Shown: positions 26,784-37,544 of the stretch, piece after piece
Position numbering within the stretch: the first letter of the stretch is position 1
Layout of the letters: every line of letters begins with the position of its first letter
Assembly: GCA_005884665.1 (NCBI GenBank)
Contig: VBAT01000010.1
Coordinates: 61,819-125,818 of the forward strand
Length of the DNA stretch: 64,000 nucleotides
Origin: Bacteroidota bacterium
GTDB lineage: Bacteria > Bacteroidota > Bacteroidia > Chitinophagales > Chitinophagaceae
Direction of reading: 5' to 3'
The notes under the pieces: generated by a model
Told to the model about the DNA's origin: nothing
Databases searched by the model: none
The model's input: only the letters and a program-made list of their open reading frames with translations
Program-made: the position numbers and the translations under genes

Positions 26784-29255
26784 ATGCGCAAAATTAATTT
26801 CTATATTTTTTTGATTATTTGTTTGCAGACGCAGATAAATTTGGCCGCGCAGGTCCGGTCGGTTGTCGATTTTAATAATGACTGGAATTTTTTTTTAGGG
26901 GATGACGAAGCTGCAAAAGAACCAGGCTACAATGATAGCAAATGGCGTAAGCTTTCATTGCCCCACGACTGGAGCATTGAATCGGATTTCAAGAAAGAAT
27001 TTCCTGCTACTAACCAGGGAGGGGCATTACCTGGCGGTACCGGGTGGTATCGAAAAACATTTGTATTGCCAGTTTCAGCCAAAAATAAAGATGTGACCAT
27101 TGAATTTGACGGTGTCTACCGCAACAGCGAGGTATGGATCAATGGCCATTATCTTGGTAAGCGGCCCAACGGTTATATTTTTTTTGAGTATGATCTTACT
27201 CCATACATCAAACAAGCTCCTGCAACAAATCTCATTGCCGTAAAAGTTGATAATAGCCAGCAACCGAACTCAAGATGGTATACGGGTTCTGGTATTTACA
27301 GGAATGTGAAACTGGTTTTAAAGAGCAAGATTGCTTTTGACAGGTACGGAACATATATCACAAGTGGGGTATATAGTGTCGACAAAGAGACACCGGTTAA
27401 ATATGATAAAACCAAAACATCATTTGGCTGGGTTAATATTGAAGTACGCCTGCAAACCAAAATAGCAATGCCCGGTAAGCTGAGAGTGACGCATACTATT
27501 TATGACGCAGCCGGGAAAGAACTCGTCTCCTTCGCTACTCCACCCAGGATCAACATTGATACAATGTATGGGACGACTGTCTATACGGATGGTAGAATGC
27601 CTATTTTTAAACCGGTTCTCTGGTCGATTGACAGGCCTTATTTATATAAAGTTGTATCTACAGTCTTTCAAAACGATGTTCCTGTTGATGAGCTCATTAC
27701 CAATATCGGGATCCGGCTGATCAGGTTTGACAGCGAAAAAGGTTTTTTCCTGAATGAAGAGCCTCTTAAGATACAAGGCGTTTGCATGCATCATGATCTG
27801 GGTGCGTTGGGTGCAGCTTTTAATATCGCGGCAGCTAGAAGGCAATTGAAGATTTTAAAAGAAATGGGATGCAATGCTATTCGTACGGCACACAATCCAC
27901 CGGCGCCTGAATTTCTCGACTTATGTGACCAAATAGGTTTTTTGGTAATGGATGAGGCATTTGATATGTGGCAGAAAAGAAAAAATAAATTCGATTATCA
28001 TCTTGATTTTCCCGAATGGCATACCCGGGATATACGGGATATGGTGATGCGTGACCGAAATCATCCTTCTTTTTTTATTTGGAGCATTGGCAACGAGATC
28101 AGGGAACAGTTTGATAGTACTGGCATTGCTATTACAAAGGAACTGGTTGCCGCCGTCAAGAAGTTGGACAACACAAGACCTGTTATTTCTGCATTGACAG
28201 AAAATTTCCCCGAGAAGAATTTTATTTATCAATCTGGCGCCTTAGATGTACTTGGATTTAATTATAAATTGAATGACTATAAAGATTTGCCGGCACGTTT
28301 CCCGGGACAGAAATTTATAGCGACAGAGACAGTTTCTGCATTGGCAACCCGGGCTGTTTATGGTCTGCCATCCGATAGCATAAGGGTCTGGCCGCCGGAT
28401 TCGAAGCAGCCTTTTACAAATGGAAACGCAGACATGACTGTCTCTGCCTATGACAATACCTATGCTTATTGGGGCGCGACACATGAGAGATCGCTGCTGG
28501 CTGTTAATACCTATGATTTTATCGCCGGTTGTTTTGTATGGTGCGGTTTCGATTTTTTGGGTGAACCAGTTCCCTATCCATGGCCTGCCCGCAGTTCTTA
28601 TTATGGCATCATCGATCTTGCCGGTTTTCCCAAAGATGTATATTATATGTACCAAAGCCAATGGACGAAGAAAACAGTACTGCATATTTTCCCGCACTGG
28701 AACTGGAGTCCCGGGCAGACGGTAGATGTGTGGGCTTATTATAGTAATGCCGACGAAGTTGAGCTCTACCTGGATGGAAAATCGTTGGGTAAGCGAACCA
28801 AGTCAGATAATGAATATCACGTGATGTGGCGTGTTTCATTCAGGCCGGGGACATTAAAAGCGGTTTCGCGGAAAAATGGAAAAACGGTGTTGACAAGGGA
28901 AATTAAAACAGCCGGACTTCCTGTAAAAATACAGTTGACAGCAGACCGAAGCACGATCAAATCAGACGGGAAGGACCTTTCATTTATCACTGTGAGAGTA
29001 CTGGACAAAAACGGCAACCTGGTACCAGATTCAGACAACTTCATTGAATTTTCAGTTGCAGGTTCTGGTAAAATTGTGGGAACAGATAATGGCTACCAGG
29101 CCGATACCGTTTCTTTGAAAAGTAATAAAAGAAAGTGCTGGAAGGGCATGTCATTGGTGATCATTCAATCTTCCGGAAAAAAAGGAAATATTACATTAAA
29201 GGCAATCAGCCCGGGACTCCAACCGGCAGTTTTAGCGTTGAAAACAAGCGACTGA
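26784..29255 (+). CDS. GH2 beta-galactosidase-like enzyme
   Basis: 823 residues with signal peptide (YIFLIICLQTQINLAAQ). A canonical GH2 layout: sugar-binding jelly roll (WYRKTFVLP, GVYRNSEVWINGHYLG), Ig-like domain and TIM barrel with NAIRTAHNPP, acid/base Glu438 (WSIGNEIRE) and nucleophile Glu515 (IATETVS). A DUF4982-like beta domain (YYSNADEVELYLDGKSLG) and a C-terminal Ig-like domain follow. This architecture is typical of exo-beta-galactosidases in Bacteroidota loci, although beta-glucuronidases share it. It is the last enzyme before the DUF3826/SusCD block. Confidence 0.92.
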   Translation: MRKINFYIFLIICLQTQINLAAQVRSVVDFNNDWNFFLGDDEAAKEPGYNDSKWRKLSLPHDWSIESDFKKEFPATNQGGALPGGTGWYRKTFVLPVSAKNKDVTIEFDGVYRNSEVWINGHYLGKRPNGYIFFEYDLTPYIKQAPATNLIAVKVDNSQQPNSRWYTGSGIYRNVKLVLKSKIAFDRYGTYITSGVYSVDKETPVKYDKTKTSFGWVNIEVRLQTKIAMPGKLRVTHTIYDAAGKELVSFATPPRINIDTMYGTTVYTDGRMPIFKPVLWSIDRPYLYKVVSTVFQNDVPVDELITNIGIRLIRFDSEKGFFLNEEPLKIQGVCMHHDLGALGAAFNIAAARRQLKILKEMGCNAIRTAHNPPAPEFLDLCDQIGFLVMDEAFDMWQKRKNKFDYHLDFPEWHTRDIRDMVMRDRNHPSFFIWSIGNEIREQFDSTGIAITKELVAAVKKLDNTRPVISALTENFPEKNFIYQSGALDVLGFNYKLNDYKDLPARFPGQKFIATETVSALATRAVYGLPSDSIRVWPPDSKQPFTNGNADMTVSAYDNTYAYWGATHERSLLAVNTYDFIAGCFVWCGFDFLGEPVPYPWPARSSYYGIIDLAGFPKDVYYMYQSQWTKKTVLHIFPHWNWSPGQTVDVWAYYSNADEVELYLDGKSLGKRTKSDNEYHVMWRVSFRPGTLKAVSRKNGKTVLTREIKTAGLPVKIQLTADRSTIKSDGKDLSFITVRVLDKNGNLVPDSDNFIEFSVAGSGKIVGTDNGYQADTVSLKSNKRKCWKGMSLVIIQSSGKKGNITLKAISPGLQPAVLALKTSD

Positions 29256-29435
29256 AGGCCAAAAGAACGCAATCGTTCCCGGAAATAATTTGCCCATTAA
29301 ATAGTAAAATCTTCCATCTTTATAGCGAAACATTACATTGTTAAGGGATTAGCACCCATGTACCTTTAGCTTAGATGAATGAAATACGGCTCTGGACAAA
29401 TTCATCTAATTCTAACGGAAAAATTTGCACTTAAT

Positions 29436-30194
29436 ATGAAAGGGGACCTGCTTGCTAAAAAAAATATGCTGTCAAAAAAGAATTTGCCAGCTCCTTCAAT
29501 TCAACTGTTCCCTTCCTTTTTTAATTTTTATACAATATTGAGAGTACTTCTTGTTACCGGGTTGGTATTCTTTTTCGTGCAGGTATTTGCACAGACCGGT
29601 GACGCAAAACAGCAGGAATCAGCATACAGGAAAGTAGTTACAGAACGTTCGGCTAAGATCGTGAATACTCTTGGGATCACTGATTCAGGAATTGTCGGCC
29701 AATATACCCGGTTAAATGACATTGATGAGCAAAGCAAGGCTATCCTGGCGGAAATAAAAAGCCAGTCTCTCACGAAAGAAAATGCGGACGAAGCGCTAAA
29801 AAAGGCAGCAGAGAAAAAATCTTCGCAACTGATGCAGCTGCATGAGGAGTTTATTGCTCATTTACATAAACACCTGTCAGCAGACCAGGTAGAAAAAGTA
29901 AAGGATGGAATGACCTATAATATTTGCCCCATTACTTATGCTGCATACCTGGACATGTTACCCAGCCTGACCACAGAACAAAAGGAAAAAATCTATGGAT
30001 GGTTAAAGGAAGCAAGGGAATTGGCGATGGATGAAGGGTCATCAGAAAAGAAACATGCGGTTTTTGGAAAATATAAAGGAAGGATCAATAATTATTTATC
30101 GGCTGCCGGGTATGATATGAAGAAAGAGGGAGAAGAATGGCAGAAAAGGATAAAAGAAAGGGAAGCCAAAACGAAAGAACAGAAAAGTTCTTAA
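29436..30194 (+). CDS. DUF3826 secreted protein, copy 1
   Basis: About 252 residues from the ATG at 29436; alternatives at 29379 and 29466 cannot be excluded because no start has a strong ribosome site. A hydrophobic signal segment (TILRVLLVTGLVFFFVQVFAQ) sits unusually far from the N-terminus. The mature protein is helical with many Lys/Glu and the conserved NICPITYAAYLDMLPSLT and AARELAMDEGSS-like region of DUF3826. Members occur in pectin-type loci but have no established activity. It lies immediately upstream of susC, and a paralogue follows the second GH78 gene at 52219. Confidence 0.8.
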   Translation: MKGDLLAKKNMLSKKNLPAPSIQLFPSFFNFYTILRVLLVTGLVFFFVQVFAQTGDAKQQESAYRKVVTERSAKIVNTLGITDSGIVGQYTRLNDIDEQSKAILAEIKSQSLTKENADEALKKAAEKKSSQLMQLHEEFIAHLHKHLSADQVEKVKDGMTYNICPITYAAYLDMLPSLTTEQKEKIYGWLKEARELAMDEGSSEKKHAVFGKYKGRINNYLSAAGYDMKKEGEEWQKRIKEREAKTKEQKSS

Positions 30195-30253
30195 AAAACG
30201 ACATACATAAATTACCTGATTGCTTAATTCTTAATTACAAAAACTAAGGCTAT

Positions 30254-33200
30254 ATGAAGCACCTCTTTCGGAAGGCACTGCTCCTTCCAATCCTTTTACT
30301 GGTAAGCTGCATTTTGTTTGCACAACAGAAGACGGTGACCGGTAAAGTGGTTGATGCCGACGGAAAACCTGTTCCAGGTGTGAATGTCGGTATCAAGGGA
30401 AGTACAAAGACTACAACAACCAATGCGGACGGAAATTTTTCTATCGTAGTTTCTTCAAACGAATCTGTGCTTAAATTTTCAAGTGCAACATTCGTTTACG
30501 CGGAGATGCCGGTTGGGGACAAAACCACTGTAGATATTACCATGCAAAAAGATACCAAGCAATTGGATGACGTGGTCGTAATAGGATATGGGACTCAAAA
30601 AGCTAAAAATGTTACCGGTTCTGTTGTTCCCGTAGATCCAAAAAAACTCGAAGAGTTGCCGGTTGCGTCTCTTGCCGAGATGCTCAGAGGGCAAGTGCCT
30701 GGTTTAAACGTTTCCGGCGGAAGCACCCGTCCTGGTACTATGGCAACATTAAGTATCCGTCAGCAATTCAATTGGGGTAAAGATGGGGGTGGAACCATAC
30801 CACTGATAATTATAGACGATGTGGTGCAAATTGATCCTGCTACCAATCTTCCAACATTGGACAAGTTTAATTTACTGGACCTTTCTGAAGTAGAAAGTAT
30901 CACTGTATTGCGTGATGCAAGTGCTGCAATTTATGGTGCACGTGCTTCACAAGGAGCGATAGTCGTAAAAACTAAAAGAGGAAAACTGGGGATGCCTAAA
31001 ATAAGTTATGCCGGAAAATTTGAAACCAATGATGCTATAAGCCATGGCAAAGTAATGAATGCAAAGGAATACGGAATATTCTCAAACAGGTTGAACCGTG
31101 GTTTAGGAAACAATGAAACTGCCAGTCCAAACCTGTTTTTTTCAGCTGCAGAATTAGCCGGCATGGATTCTCTTAATTATGACTGGTTGAGAAATGATTG
31201 GCATAGCGCCAATGCGATGCAGCATTCAATCAATGTAAGTGGTGGGTCAGAAAGAGCCACCTATTTTACCGGCGGTTCTTACTATAGACAAGGGGCTAAC
31301 TTGGGATCACAGGATTTTAGCAGGTGGACATTCAGGTCTGGTACAGATGTGAAAGTTTTGAACAGCTTAAAGTTCTCGGCCTCCATTTCAGCCAACAGTT
31401 CTAACCTTGAAAAATCTTTTACCAAAATAAATTTTTCTGATGGCTATGCAAACGGTGGCGAACAAAATGATTATAGTGTGTTGTTACATATGCCAAAATA
31501 TATACCCTGGCAGTATAACGTTGGCGGTGTAGACCGGTATGTTTCTCCTGTGTTGGGGCCTAACAAACCAGGCTCCGCAACAGGAAACAACTCGCTTTCA
31601 AACTGGAATTATTATGCTTTGCTGAATAATGGCTCAATGACCACCAACAAGCAGTTCAGTTATAACGCAAACTTTTCATTGCAATATGATTTGCCATTCG
31701 TTAAAGGGTTATCAGTAAGAGGTAATTATTCAATAGGTTCCACCTCTACCAATACAGAGCAGGTGATGATGCCGTTGACACTTTTCCAGGGAGTAAACAT
31801 TAATACGGCCAATAATCACTTGTTTACTTCAACTACTACCTGGAATGGACCGATTATCAACAAGTCAAATTCAAGGGTTACTTACGATAATACAACAGGT
31901 TCACTGGAACAGATCAACTTCTTTGCTAATTATGATCGCAGTTTCGGCAATCATAGTATCTCTGCAGTTTTTTCTGGTGAACGTTCAAAAGTTCTCAATG
32001 AAGACCGTTTCCAGATCTACGACAACCCTATTCCCGGTGTCTATAATGGAACATCCGTTTCTGCAGGAACTCTGAACAGCTCCAATACAATTACATTTAA
32101 ATCGACAGGTGGTACGCTTTCTTATTTAGGTCGTGTTAGTTATGCTTATAAGAACAAATACCTTGCTCAGATCCTGTTTCGCAGCGATGCATCCAGCAAA
32201 TTTGCACCAGAAAATTATTGGGGCTTTTTTCCAGGCATGTCTGTGGGTTGGGTTATGTCAGAAGAACCATTCTTTAAAGAAAATGTTCACTGGGTTGATT
32301 ACTTAAAAATCCGTGCATCGTTGGGGAGAACCGGTAACGATAATGTAAAGGCATGGAAATGGATGCAATTGTATGCACTTGCACTGGACAAGGGTATGGC
32401 ATTTGGAACCAGTGGGGGCAATTATACATACGGGATTACACCGGATCCAACTCCAAACAGGAATATCAAATGGGATAAAACCATCCAGAGAAATTTAGGG
32501 ATTGATGCTGCAGTATTAAGAAACCGTTTATCTCTTAGTGTTGATGCTTATTACAATTCATCCACCGATATGCTGACGTTAATGACGGGAGCAATCAACG
32601 TTCCTATATCAGTAGGTGGCGCCTTTGCTGAGCAGAATTATGGTGCTATTAATTTTTGGGGCACAGAAATTTCTGCAACATGGAGTGATAATATTAATAA
32701 GGACATGAGCTACTCTATAGGAATTAACTTCAGTCAGTCAAATAATAAAGTAAAGAAATATGTAGACCTTCCATTTAAATATCCGTCACAGTATGCAGGA
32801 TCTCAGCGTGAAGGATATTCTTTAATAAATGCACAATGGGGTTACCGGACCTGGAAACAAACTTCAGGAGGAGATGGTATATTAAGAACGAATGCGGATA
32901 TCGATGCTTATTGGGCTTATTTAACTGATTTAGCTAACAAGGCGAATACCACACCACTTTATAATGCCGGCGGTGCCAATATATCAACTAAAGCCGGGCT
33001 TAAAAAAGGTATGCTTGCATACGAAGATGTTGCTGGATCCTTAAATGCAAATGCACAAACAATTGCCGGTCAAAATGGCCAGATAAACGATGACCAGGAT
33101 TATGTTGAGTTGGTAAAGAAAAACAGGTCGATCGGGTTTAGCACAAATCTCAGTTTTAGATGGAAGTCGTTGACCCTTTTGGCGCAGATTGCTACAGGTT

Positions 33201-33601
33201 GGGGCGGTTATAACAGCATGGATAGAATAAAACAGGGAACCAGCAGCACCAATGCAGGCTGGGCACAGGCAGCTTATCTTACTGATATGTACGATTCAAC
33301 CGATAACCCTAATGGTAAGTATCCTAACATTGCCTTTTATGACAATGCTTATAAAACTTCAGATTTCTGGACCTTACCTACTTTCAGGTGTGTAGTTCGC
33401 TCCCTGAGCATCGGTTACACTTTACCCAATGCCTGGCTTTCTAAACTGCATGTGTCAAATACCAAGCTGGTTTTATCAGGATATAATTTGTGGGATTTGT
33501 ATAATCCATACCCTGGTAAATACCGTAATATGTATGATGCACCTAATGTAAACTATCCAACATTGCGAACATGGTCGTTGGGTATCAACCTTGGATTTTA
33601 A
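30254..33601 (+). CDS. susC: SusC-family TonB-dependent outer-membrane receptor
   Basis: 1115 residues with signal peptide (LLLPILLLVSCILFAQQ). A carboxypeptidase-D-regulatory-like beta-sandwich follows (VTGKVVDADGKPVPGVNVGIKG), then the TonB box region (DDVVVIGYGTQKAKNVTGSV), the plug domain (LRDASAAIYGARASQGAIVV) and a large barrel ending in an aromatic residue (SLGINLGF). There is no N-terminal STN domain, so it is not a signal-transducing type. It imports oligosaccharides in complex with the adjacent SusD and is the only SusC in the window. Spacing to susD is 29 bases. Confidence 0.97.
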   Translation: MKHLFRKALLLPILLLVSCILFAQQKTVTGKVVDADGKPVPGVNVGIKGSTKTTTTNADGNFSIVVSSNESVLKFSSATFVYAEMPVGDKTTVDITMQKDTKQLDDVVVIGYGTQKAKNVTGSVVPVDPKKLEELPVASLAEMLRGQVPGLNVSGGSTRPGTMATLSIRQQFNWGKDGGGTIPLIIIDDVVQIDPATNLPTLDKFNLLDLSEVESITVLRDASAAIYGARASQGAIVVKTKRGKLGMPKISYAGKFETNDAISHGKVMNAKEYGIFSNRLNRGLGNNETASPNLFFSAAELAGMDSLNYDWLRNDWHSANAMQHSINVSGGSERATYFTGGSYYRQGANLGSQDFSRWTFRSGTDVKVLNSLKFSASISANSSNLEKSFTKINFSDGYANGGEQNDYSVLLHMPKYIPWQYNVGGVDRYVSPVLGPNKPGSATGNNSLSNWNYYALLNNGSMTTNKQFSYNANFSLQYDLPFVKGLSVRGNYSIGSTSTNTEQVMMPLTLFQGVNINTANNHLFTSTTTWNGPIINKSNSRVTYDNTTGSLEQINFFANYDRSFGNHSISAVFSGERSKVLNEDRFQIYDNPIPGVYNGTSVSAGTLNSSNTITFKSTGGTLSYLGRVSYAYKNKYLAQILFRSDASSKFAPENYWGFFPGMSVGWVMSEEPFFKENVHWVDYLKIRASLGRTGNDNVKAWKWMQLYALALDKGMAFGTSGGNYTYGITPDPTPNRNIKWDKTIQRNLGIDAAVLRNRLSLSVDAYYNSSTDMLTLMTGAINVPISVGGAFAEQNYGAINFWGTEISATWSDNINKDMSYSIGINFSQSNNKVKKYVDLPFKYPSQYAGSQREGYSLINAQWGYRTWKQTSGGDGILRTNADIDAYWAYLTDLANKANTTPLYNAGGANISTKAGLKKGMLAYEDVAGSLNANAQTIAGQNGQINDDQDYVELVKKNRSIGFSTNLSFRWKSLTLLAQIATGWGGYNSMDRIKQGTSSTNAGWAQAAYLTDMYDSTDNPNGKYPNIAFYDNAYKTSDFWTLPTFRCVVRSLSIGYTLPNAWLSKLHVSNTKLVLSGYNLWDLYNPYPGKYRNMYDAPNVNYPTLRTWSLGINLGF

Positions 33602-33630
33602 TATAAATTCTTAGCTCAACAAACTTACAT

Positions 33631-35643
33631 ATGAAAAATAAAATAGCATATATCATAATCTTTGTTCTTTCAGCGTCTTCACTGCTGAGTTGCAAGAAGA
33701 AGTTCCTGGAAGACATGAAAAGCTATGACAAATACGATGAAAGCGCTTTTACCAATGAGGTATTAACAGGCTATTATATCGATAGGTTGTATAATTATTT
33801 CTTTGTAAACTATAGAAGCCCGACACAGGCTGAAACCACGCTAGGGTCTTTTGATGATTCCAAAACAAGACTGACAGAAGAAATCGGCGCCAATGGGACA
33901 GTAAATAATTATATAAATCCCAATAAAAACATGCAGCTGGCAACTGAGGCAGATGCATATTATGGAGGTGCTCTTACAGCCAGTATTGCCAATACTCCTT
34001 ACACGCGTATCCGCTTAGCTAATTCCCTAATTGAAAAAATAGACGGGGTAGGAAAATCAATGTCACAATCTTTCAGAAACACTGCAAAAGGCCAGATGTA
34101 TTATTTCCGTGCCTTACAGTATTTTTATTTAGTGCGGGCATATGGAGGTATTCCCCTTGTGCTATCAAGTCAACAAGCAAGCAGCACAGATGAATCTATA
34201 AGAATACCAAGATCTACTGCAAGCGAGTGTTTTGCACAGATCGCTAAGGATTTCGATTCAGCAGCCGCGCTACTACCTGTTAAATGGGCAGTAGCAAGCA
34301 CTGACTATGGAAGATTTACAAGTGCAGCTGCACTGGCTATGAAAAGCCGTGTATTATTGACGGCAGCAAGCCCTTTATTCAATACCGACTGGGATAATTC
34401 CGGCAGTGCAAAATGGCAGGCAGCATTAGATGCTGGGTTAAAAGCTGAAGTCGCCCTAACTGCCGCAGGCTACGGCTTGTATGGTACAACAGCAAAGCAA
34501 TGGGGAGAGATGTCATACGTAAATGATAATGTTAGCGGCGGTGGTAACAAAGAAGCCATATTCGCCATACTGCTTTCCACCAATACAACAAGTTCCGCCG
34601 GATATAATAGTTCCTGGGAAAACACAATAAGACCTAAGGACCATAATGGCGGAGGCGGAATTTCTGTGCCTAAAGCAATGCTTGATCTTTTTCCATTAGC
34701 TAATGGAGCTCGTCCTACTGCAGCTAATGGTTATGTTGATACATTCTTTTTCGAAAACAGGGATCCACGTTTCTACCGCACTTTTGCTTTTTCCGGGGAA
34801 AAATGGGGAATAAAAACCAATGCAAATAAGGTTTCTTTCTTTTACAGGTGGAGACCATCTGCTACAGGAACCGCTGGTTATTCCGGCAACAACCAAACAA
34901 CCAGTCCTGCTGTTGTTCGCAAAATGTCAAACCCTGCAGCAGATACCACGGCATTAGCATTTTCCGGCACAGATATTTTTGAATACCGTTACGCAGAATT
35001 GTTGTTGAATATTGCAGAATGTTATGCTGCAAAAGGCGATATAGGAAACTGTATTAACTATCTTGGAAAAATAAGGGCCCGCGTAGGGATACCCAGTGCA
35101 AATAACTATGGCATTGGAACATTGGCTGATAAATATGCGGCTATTGAAGCCTGTCTGTATGAACGCAGGGTGGAGTTGGCTTACGAAGGAAAACGCTTTT
35201 GGGATATACAAAGATGGTTACTGTATGATGGTGTGTCGTCAGGCAATCCTTCAGCTAACACCTGCACCAAGCTTGGTTTAGCTCCAATCAATGGTACTAA
35301 CCGTACCGGTTATTATTGGCAGTGTATCACCTTTAGTCCTACTGCTACTGATCCGGTACCTGCGGCAGAAAAGAACATCTTAATCGACCCGGATGCCTCT
35401 ACCGCTACTTTCAATACAGAGATAGCCAAGCTTAAGACATTGTATAAAAACAGGTTCGTGATGACACCTCTCGACCAGGCACTGGACCGTGATGGTAGTA
35501 CACCTGTAAATATTTTATTCAGGCCTAACTATTACCTGTCTGGTCTATCAAGTACTGTATTGTCGCTTAATCCCTGGCTTTTACAAACTGTAGGATGGAT
35601 GGATTACAGTGGAGTTCCCGGTACATTTAATTCAGCACAATAA
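33631..35643 (+). CDS. susD: SusD/RagB-family glycan-binding lipoprotein
   Basis: 670 residues, at the long end for SusD. A lipobox with Cys (ASSLLSCKKKF) shows it is lipidated and displayed on the cell surface. The RagB/SusD tetratricopeptide core is visible in TAKGQMYYFRALQYFYLVRAYGGIPLV and, near the C-terminus, RRVELAYEGKRFWDIQRWLL. It caps the SusC barrel and captures oligosaccharides. A strong terminator follows, so susCD ends a transcription unit. Confidence 0.96.
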   Translation: MKNKIAYIIIFVLSASSLLSCKKKFLEDMKSYDKYDESAFTNEVLTGYYIDRLYNYFFVNYRSPTQAETTLGSFDDSKTRLTEEIGANGTVNNYINPNKNMQLATEADAYYGGALTASIANTPYTRIRLANSLIEKIDGVGKSMSQSFRNTAKGQMYYFRALQYFYLVRAYGGIPLVLSSQQASSTDESIRIPRSTASECFAQIAKDFDSAAALLPVKWAVASTDYGRFTSAAALAMKSRVLLTAASPLFNTDWDNSGSAKWQAALDAGLKAEVALTAAGYGLYGTTAKQWGEMSYVNDNVSGGGNKEAIFAILLSTNTTSSAGYNSSWENTIRPKDHNGGGGISVPKAMLDLFPLANGARPTAANGYVDTFFFENRDPRFYRTFAFSGEKWGIKTNANKVSFFYRWRPSATGTAGYSGNNQTTSPAVVRKMSNPAADTTALAFSGTDIFEYRYAELLLNIAECYAAKGDIGNCINYLGKIRARVGIPSANNYGIGTLADKYAAIEACLYERRVELAYEGKRFWDIQRWLLYDGVSSGNPSANTCTKLGLAPINGTNRTGYYWQCITFSPTATDPVPAAEKNILIDPDASTATFNTEIAKLKTLYKNRFVMTPLDQALDRDGSTPVNILFRPNYYLSGLSSTVLSLNPWLLQTVGWMDYSGVPGTFNSAQ

Positions 35644-35740
35644 AAAGCTTTTAAGATAAAAACAAACAATTTTAATGTGACGTCTTCTTTGGGCCGAAAC
35701 TTTTGATCCTTTGCAATAGGCAAGCAGTGGATACATTAAA

Positions 35741-35773
35741 AGGAGAGAAGATCATGTCTTCTCTTTCTTTTTT
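35741..35773 (+). terminator. Strong rho-independent terminator after susD
   Basis: A perfect 8-bp stem AGAGAAGA/TCTTCTCT (35744-35751 with 35757-35764, extendable by two G-T pairs) with a 5-base loop is followed by TTCTTTTTT. It lies about 100 bases after susD and 63 before the pectate lyase gene. Confidence 0.88.
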
Positions 35774-35835
35774 AAAATCGATTTTCTGCGAACGTTTTTC
35801 TCTTGAATCACGTCTAAGAAATAATAAAAAGTAAA

Positions 35836-37494
35836 ATGATGAACAGGATAAAAAAAACCGTGGGCGTAACTGTCATTGGCTTATTAATTATAGCAACAGT
35901 ATCGGCGCAATACCCCGATATACCAGCGGATGTGCAGCGATCATCTGATTCATTATTGAATGCTGCAAAGCGACATTCTGATTCAGCCTGGAACATCGCA
36001 TGGCCGATCATCCAGGAAGAAGCAAAAAATGGTAAACCCTATATTGATTTTGCCAGCAGGCCAACAGATCTGCCGCAAGCTGAAATTCCTGCTTTTCCTG
36101 GAGCGGAAGGAGGCGGTAAATTTAGTTTCGGTGGTCGTGGCGGAAGAACGATTGTCGTTACTAATTTAAATGATGATGGCCCCGGAAGTTTCCGCTGGGC
36201 TTGTGAACAGGGCGGGGCAAGAATAATTGTATTCAATGTAGCAGGTATTATCCGGATCAAGACACCTGTTATCATTCGTGCTCCTTATATTAGTATCGAA
36301 GGGCAGACAGCGCCGGGTGATGGAGTTTGTATCGCAGGCGAAAGTGTTTGGATCAATACACACGATGTAATTATCCGGTATATGCGTTTCCGCCGCGGTG
36401 AAACCTGGGTTGGCCGCAGGGATGATGCAATTGGAGGAAACCCGATCGGGAATATCATGATTGATCATGTGAGCGCCACCTGGGGTTTGGATGAAAATAT
36501 GAGCATGTACCGCCACATGTATAATGATAGTACAGGAAAAGCAGCCGAGGATAAATTGGGTACTGCCAATATCACTATACAGAATTCGATCTTTGGCGAA
36601 GCGCTGGATACATGGAATCATGCGTTCGGAAGTACCCTGGGAGGGGAAAATTGCACGTTTATGCGCAATCTCTGGGCGAATAATGCGGGCCGTAATCCTT
36701 CTGTTGGGTGGAACGGCGTTTTTAATTTCGTAAATAACGTTGTATTTAATTGGGTGCACCGCTCCGTTGATGGAGGTGATTACCGGGCACAGTTTAATAT
36801 CATTAATAATTATTTCAAGCCCGGTCCTGCTACACCGAAGGATAATAATGTAGGACATCGTATCCTTAAGCCTGAAAGCGGGCGCAGTAAACTAAATCAT
36901 CATGTTTACGGCCGTTGTTATGTGAACGGAAACGTCATGGAAGGCTACCCGGAAATAACAAAGGACAACTGGAATGGTGGTGTGCAGGTGGAAGAGCTGC
37001 CTAATGCAGGACAATTTACTCCGTTCATGAAATGGGATAAGCCATTGCCCATGCCCCAGGTTACTATTCTTTCAGCAGAAGAAGCGAAAGCTTTTGTATT
37101 GGCAAATGCCGGTGCTACATTGCCGAAGAGAGATGCTGTTGATACCAGGATTGTCGAGCAGGTTCGCACGGGTAAGATCAGTTATGATCCTAATGTGCCT
37201 TTACCTACTTCGCAATTCAAACATCGGCGTTTACCGATCGATTCCTATAAAATAGGTATCATTACTGACCCGGTACAGGTAGGAGGTTATCCCGTATACA
37301 AAGGCACATCCTATAAAGACGATGATAATGACGGCATGCCAAATGACTACGAAGCAAAAACCGGTTTAAATGGAAGAGACGCATCCGATGCTGGAAAAAT
37401 TTCCAGGAATGGGTATAGCAATATTGAAAATTATCTCAATAGTGTAATGCCTTTGCAAAATGTAAAACCGAACCAGCAAGCCAAAGCCTTTTAA
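35836..37494 (+). CDS. PL1-type pectate lyase
   Basis: 552 residues with signal peptide (GVTVIGLLIIATVSAQ). The right-handed beta-helix typical of PL1 begins at PAFPGAEGGGKFSFGGRGG. Helix turns carry the expected Asn/Asp ladder (IMIDHVSATWGLDENMSMYR, NITIQNSIFGEALD). The RNLWANNAGRNPSVG segment probably supplies the catalytic Arg. A Ca-binding-like DDDNDGMPNDYE stretch lies near the C-terminus. PL1 enzymes cleave alpha-1,4-polygalacturonate by beta-elimination. This is the clearest evidence that the locus targets pectin. First gene after the susCD terminator, so a promoter should lie between 35774 and 35835. Confidence 0.88.
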   Translation: MMNRIKKTVGVTVIGLLIIATVSAQYPDIPADVQRSSDSLLNAAKRHSDSAWNIAWPIIQEEAKNGKPYIDFASRPTDLPQAEIPAFPGAEGGGKFSFGGRGGRTIVVTNLNDDGPGSFRWACEQGGARIIVFNVAGIIRIKTPVIIRAPYISIEGQTAPGDGVCIAGESVWINTHDVIIRYMRFRRGETWVGRRDDAIGGNPIGNIMIDHVSATWGLDENMSMYRHMYNDSTGKAAEDKLGTANITIQNSIFGEALDTWNHAFGSTLGGENCTFMRNLWANNAGRNPSVGWNGVFNFVNNVVFNWVHRSVDGGDYRAQFNIINNYFKPGPATPKDNNVGHRILKPESGRSKLNHHVYGRCYVNGNVMEGYPEITKDNWNGGVQVEELPNAGQFTPFMKWDKPLPMPQVTILSAEEAKAFVLANAGATLPKRDAVDTRIVEQVRTGKISYDPNVPLPTSQFKHRRLPIDSYKIGIITDPVQVGGYPVYKGTSYKDDDNDGMPNDYEAKTGLNGRDASDAGKISRNGYSNIENYLNSVMPLQNVKPNQQAKAF

Positions 37495-37544
37495 ATTTAT
37501 TAGTAGATTTATAATGTTTTCAATAGTTAAAAAAAACGCCTGTC

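Noticed and set aside
36166-36858. 230-codon antisense frame across the PL1 gene
   Set aside because: Ile-rich shadow frame with no motif; the + strand gene has unambiguous pectate lyase features.
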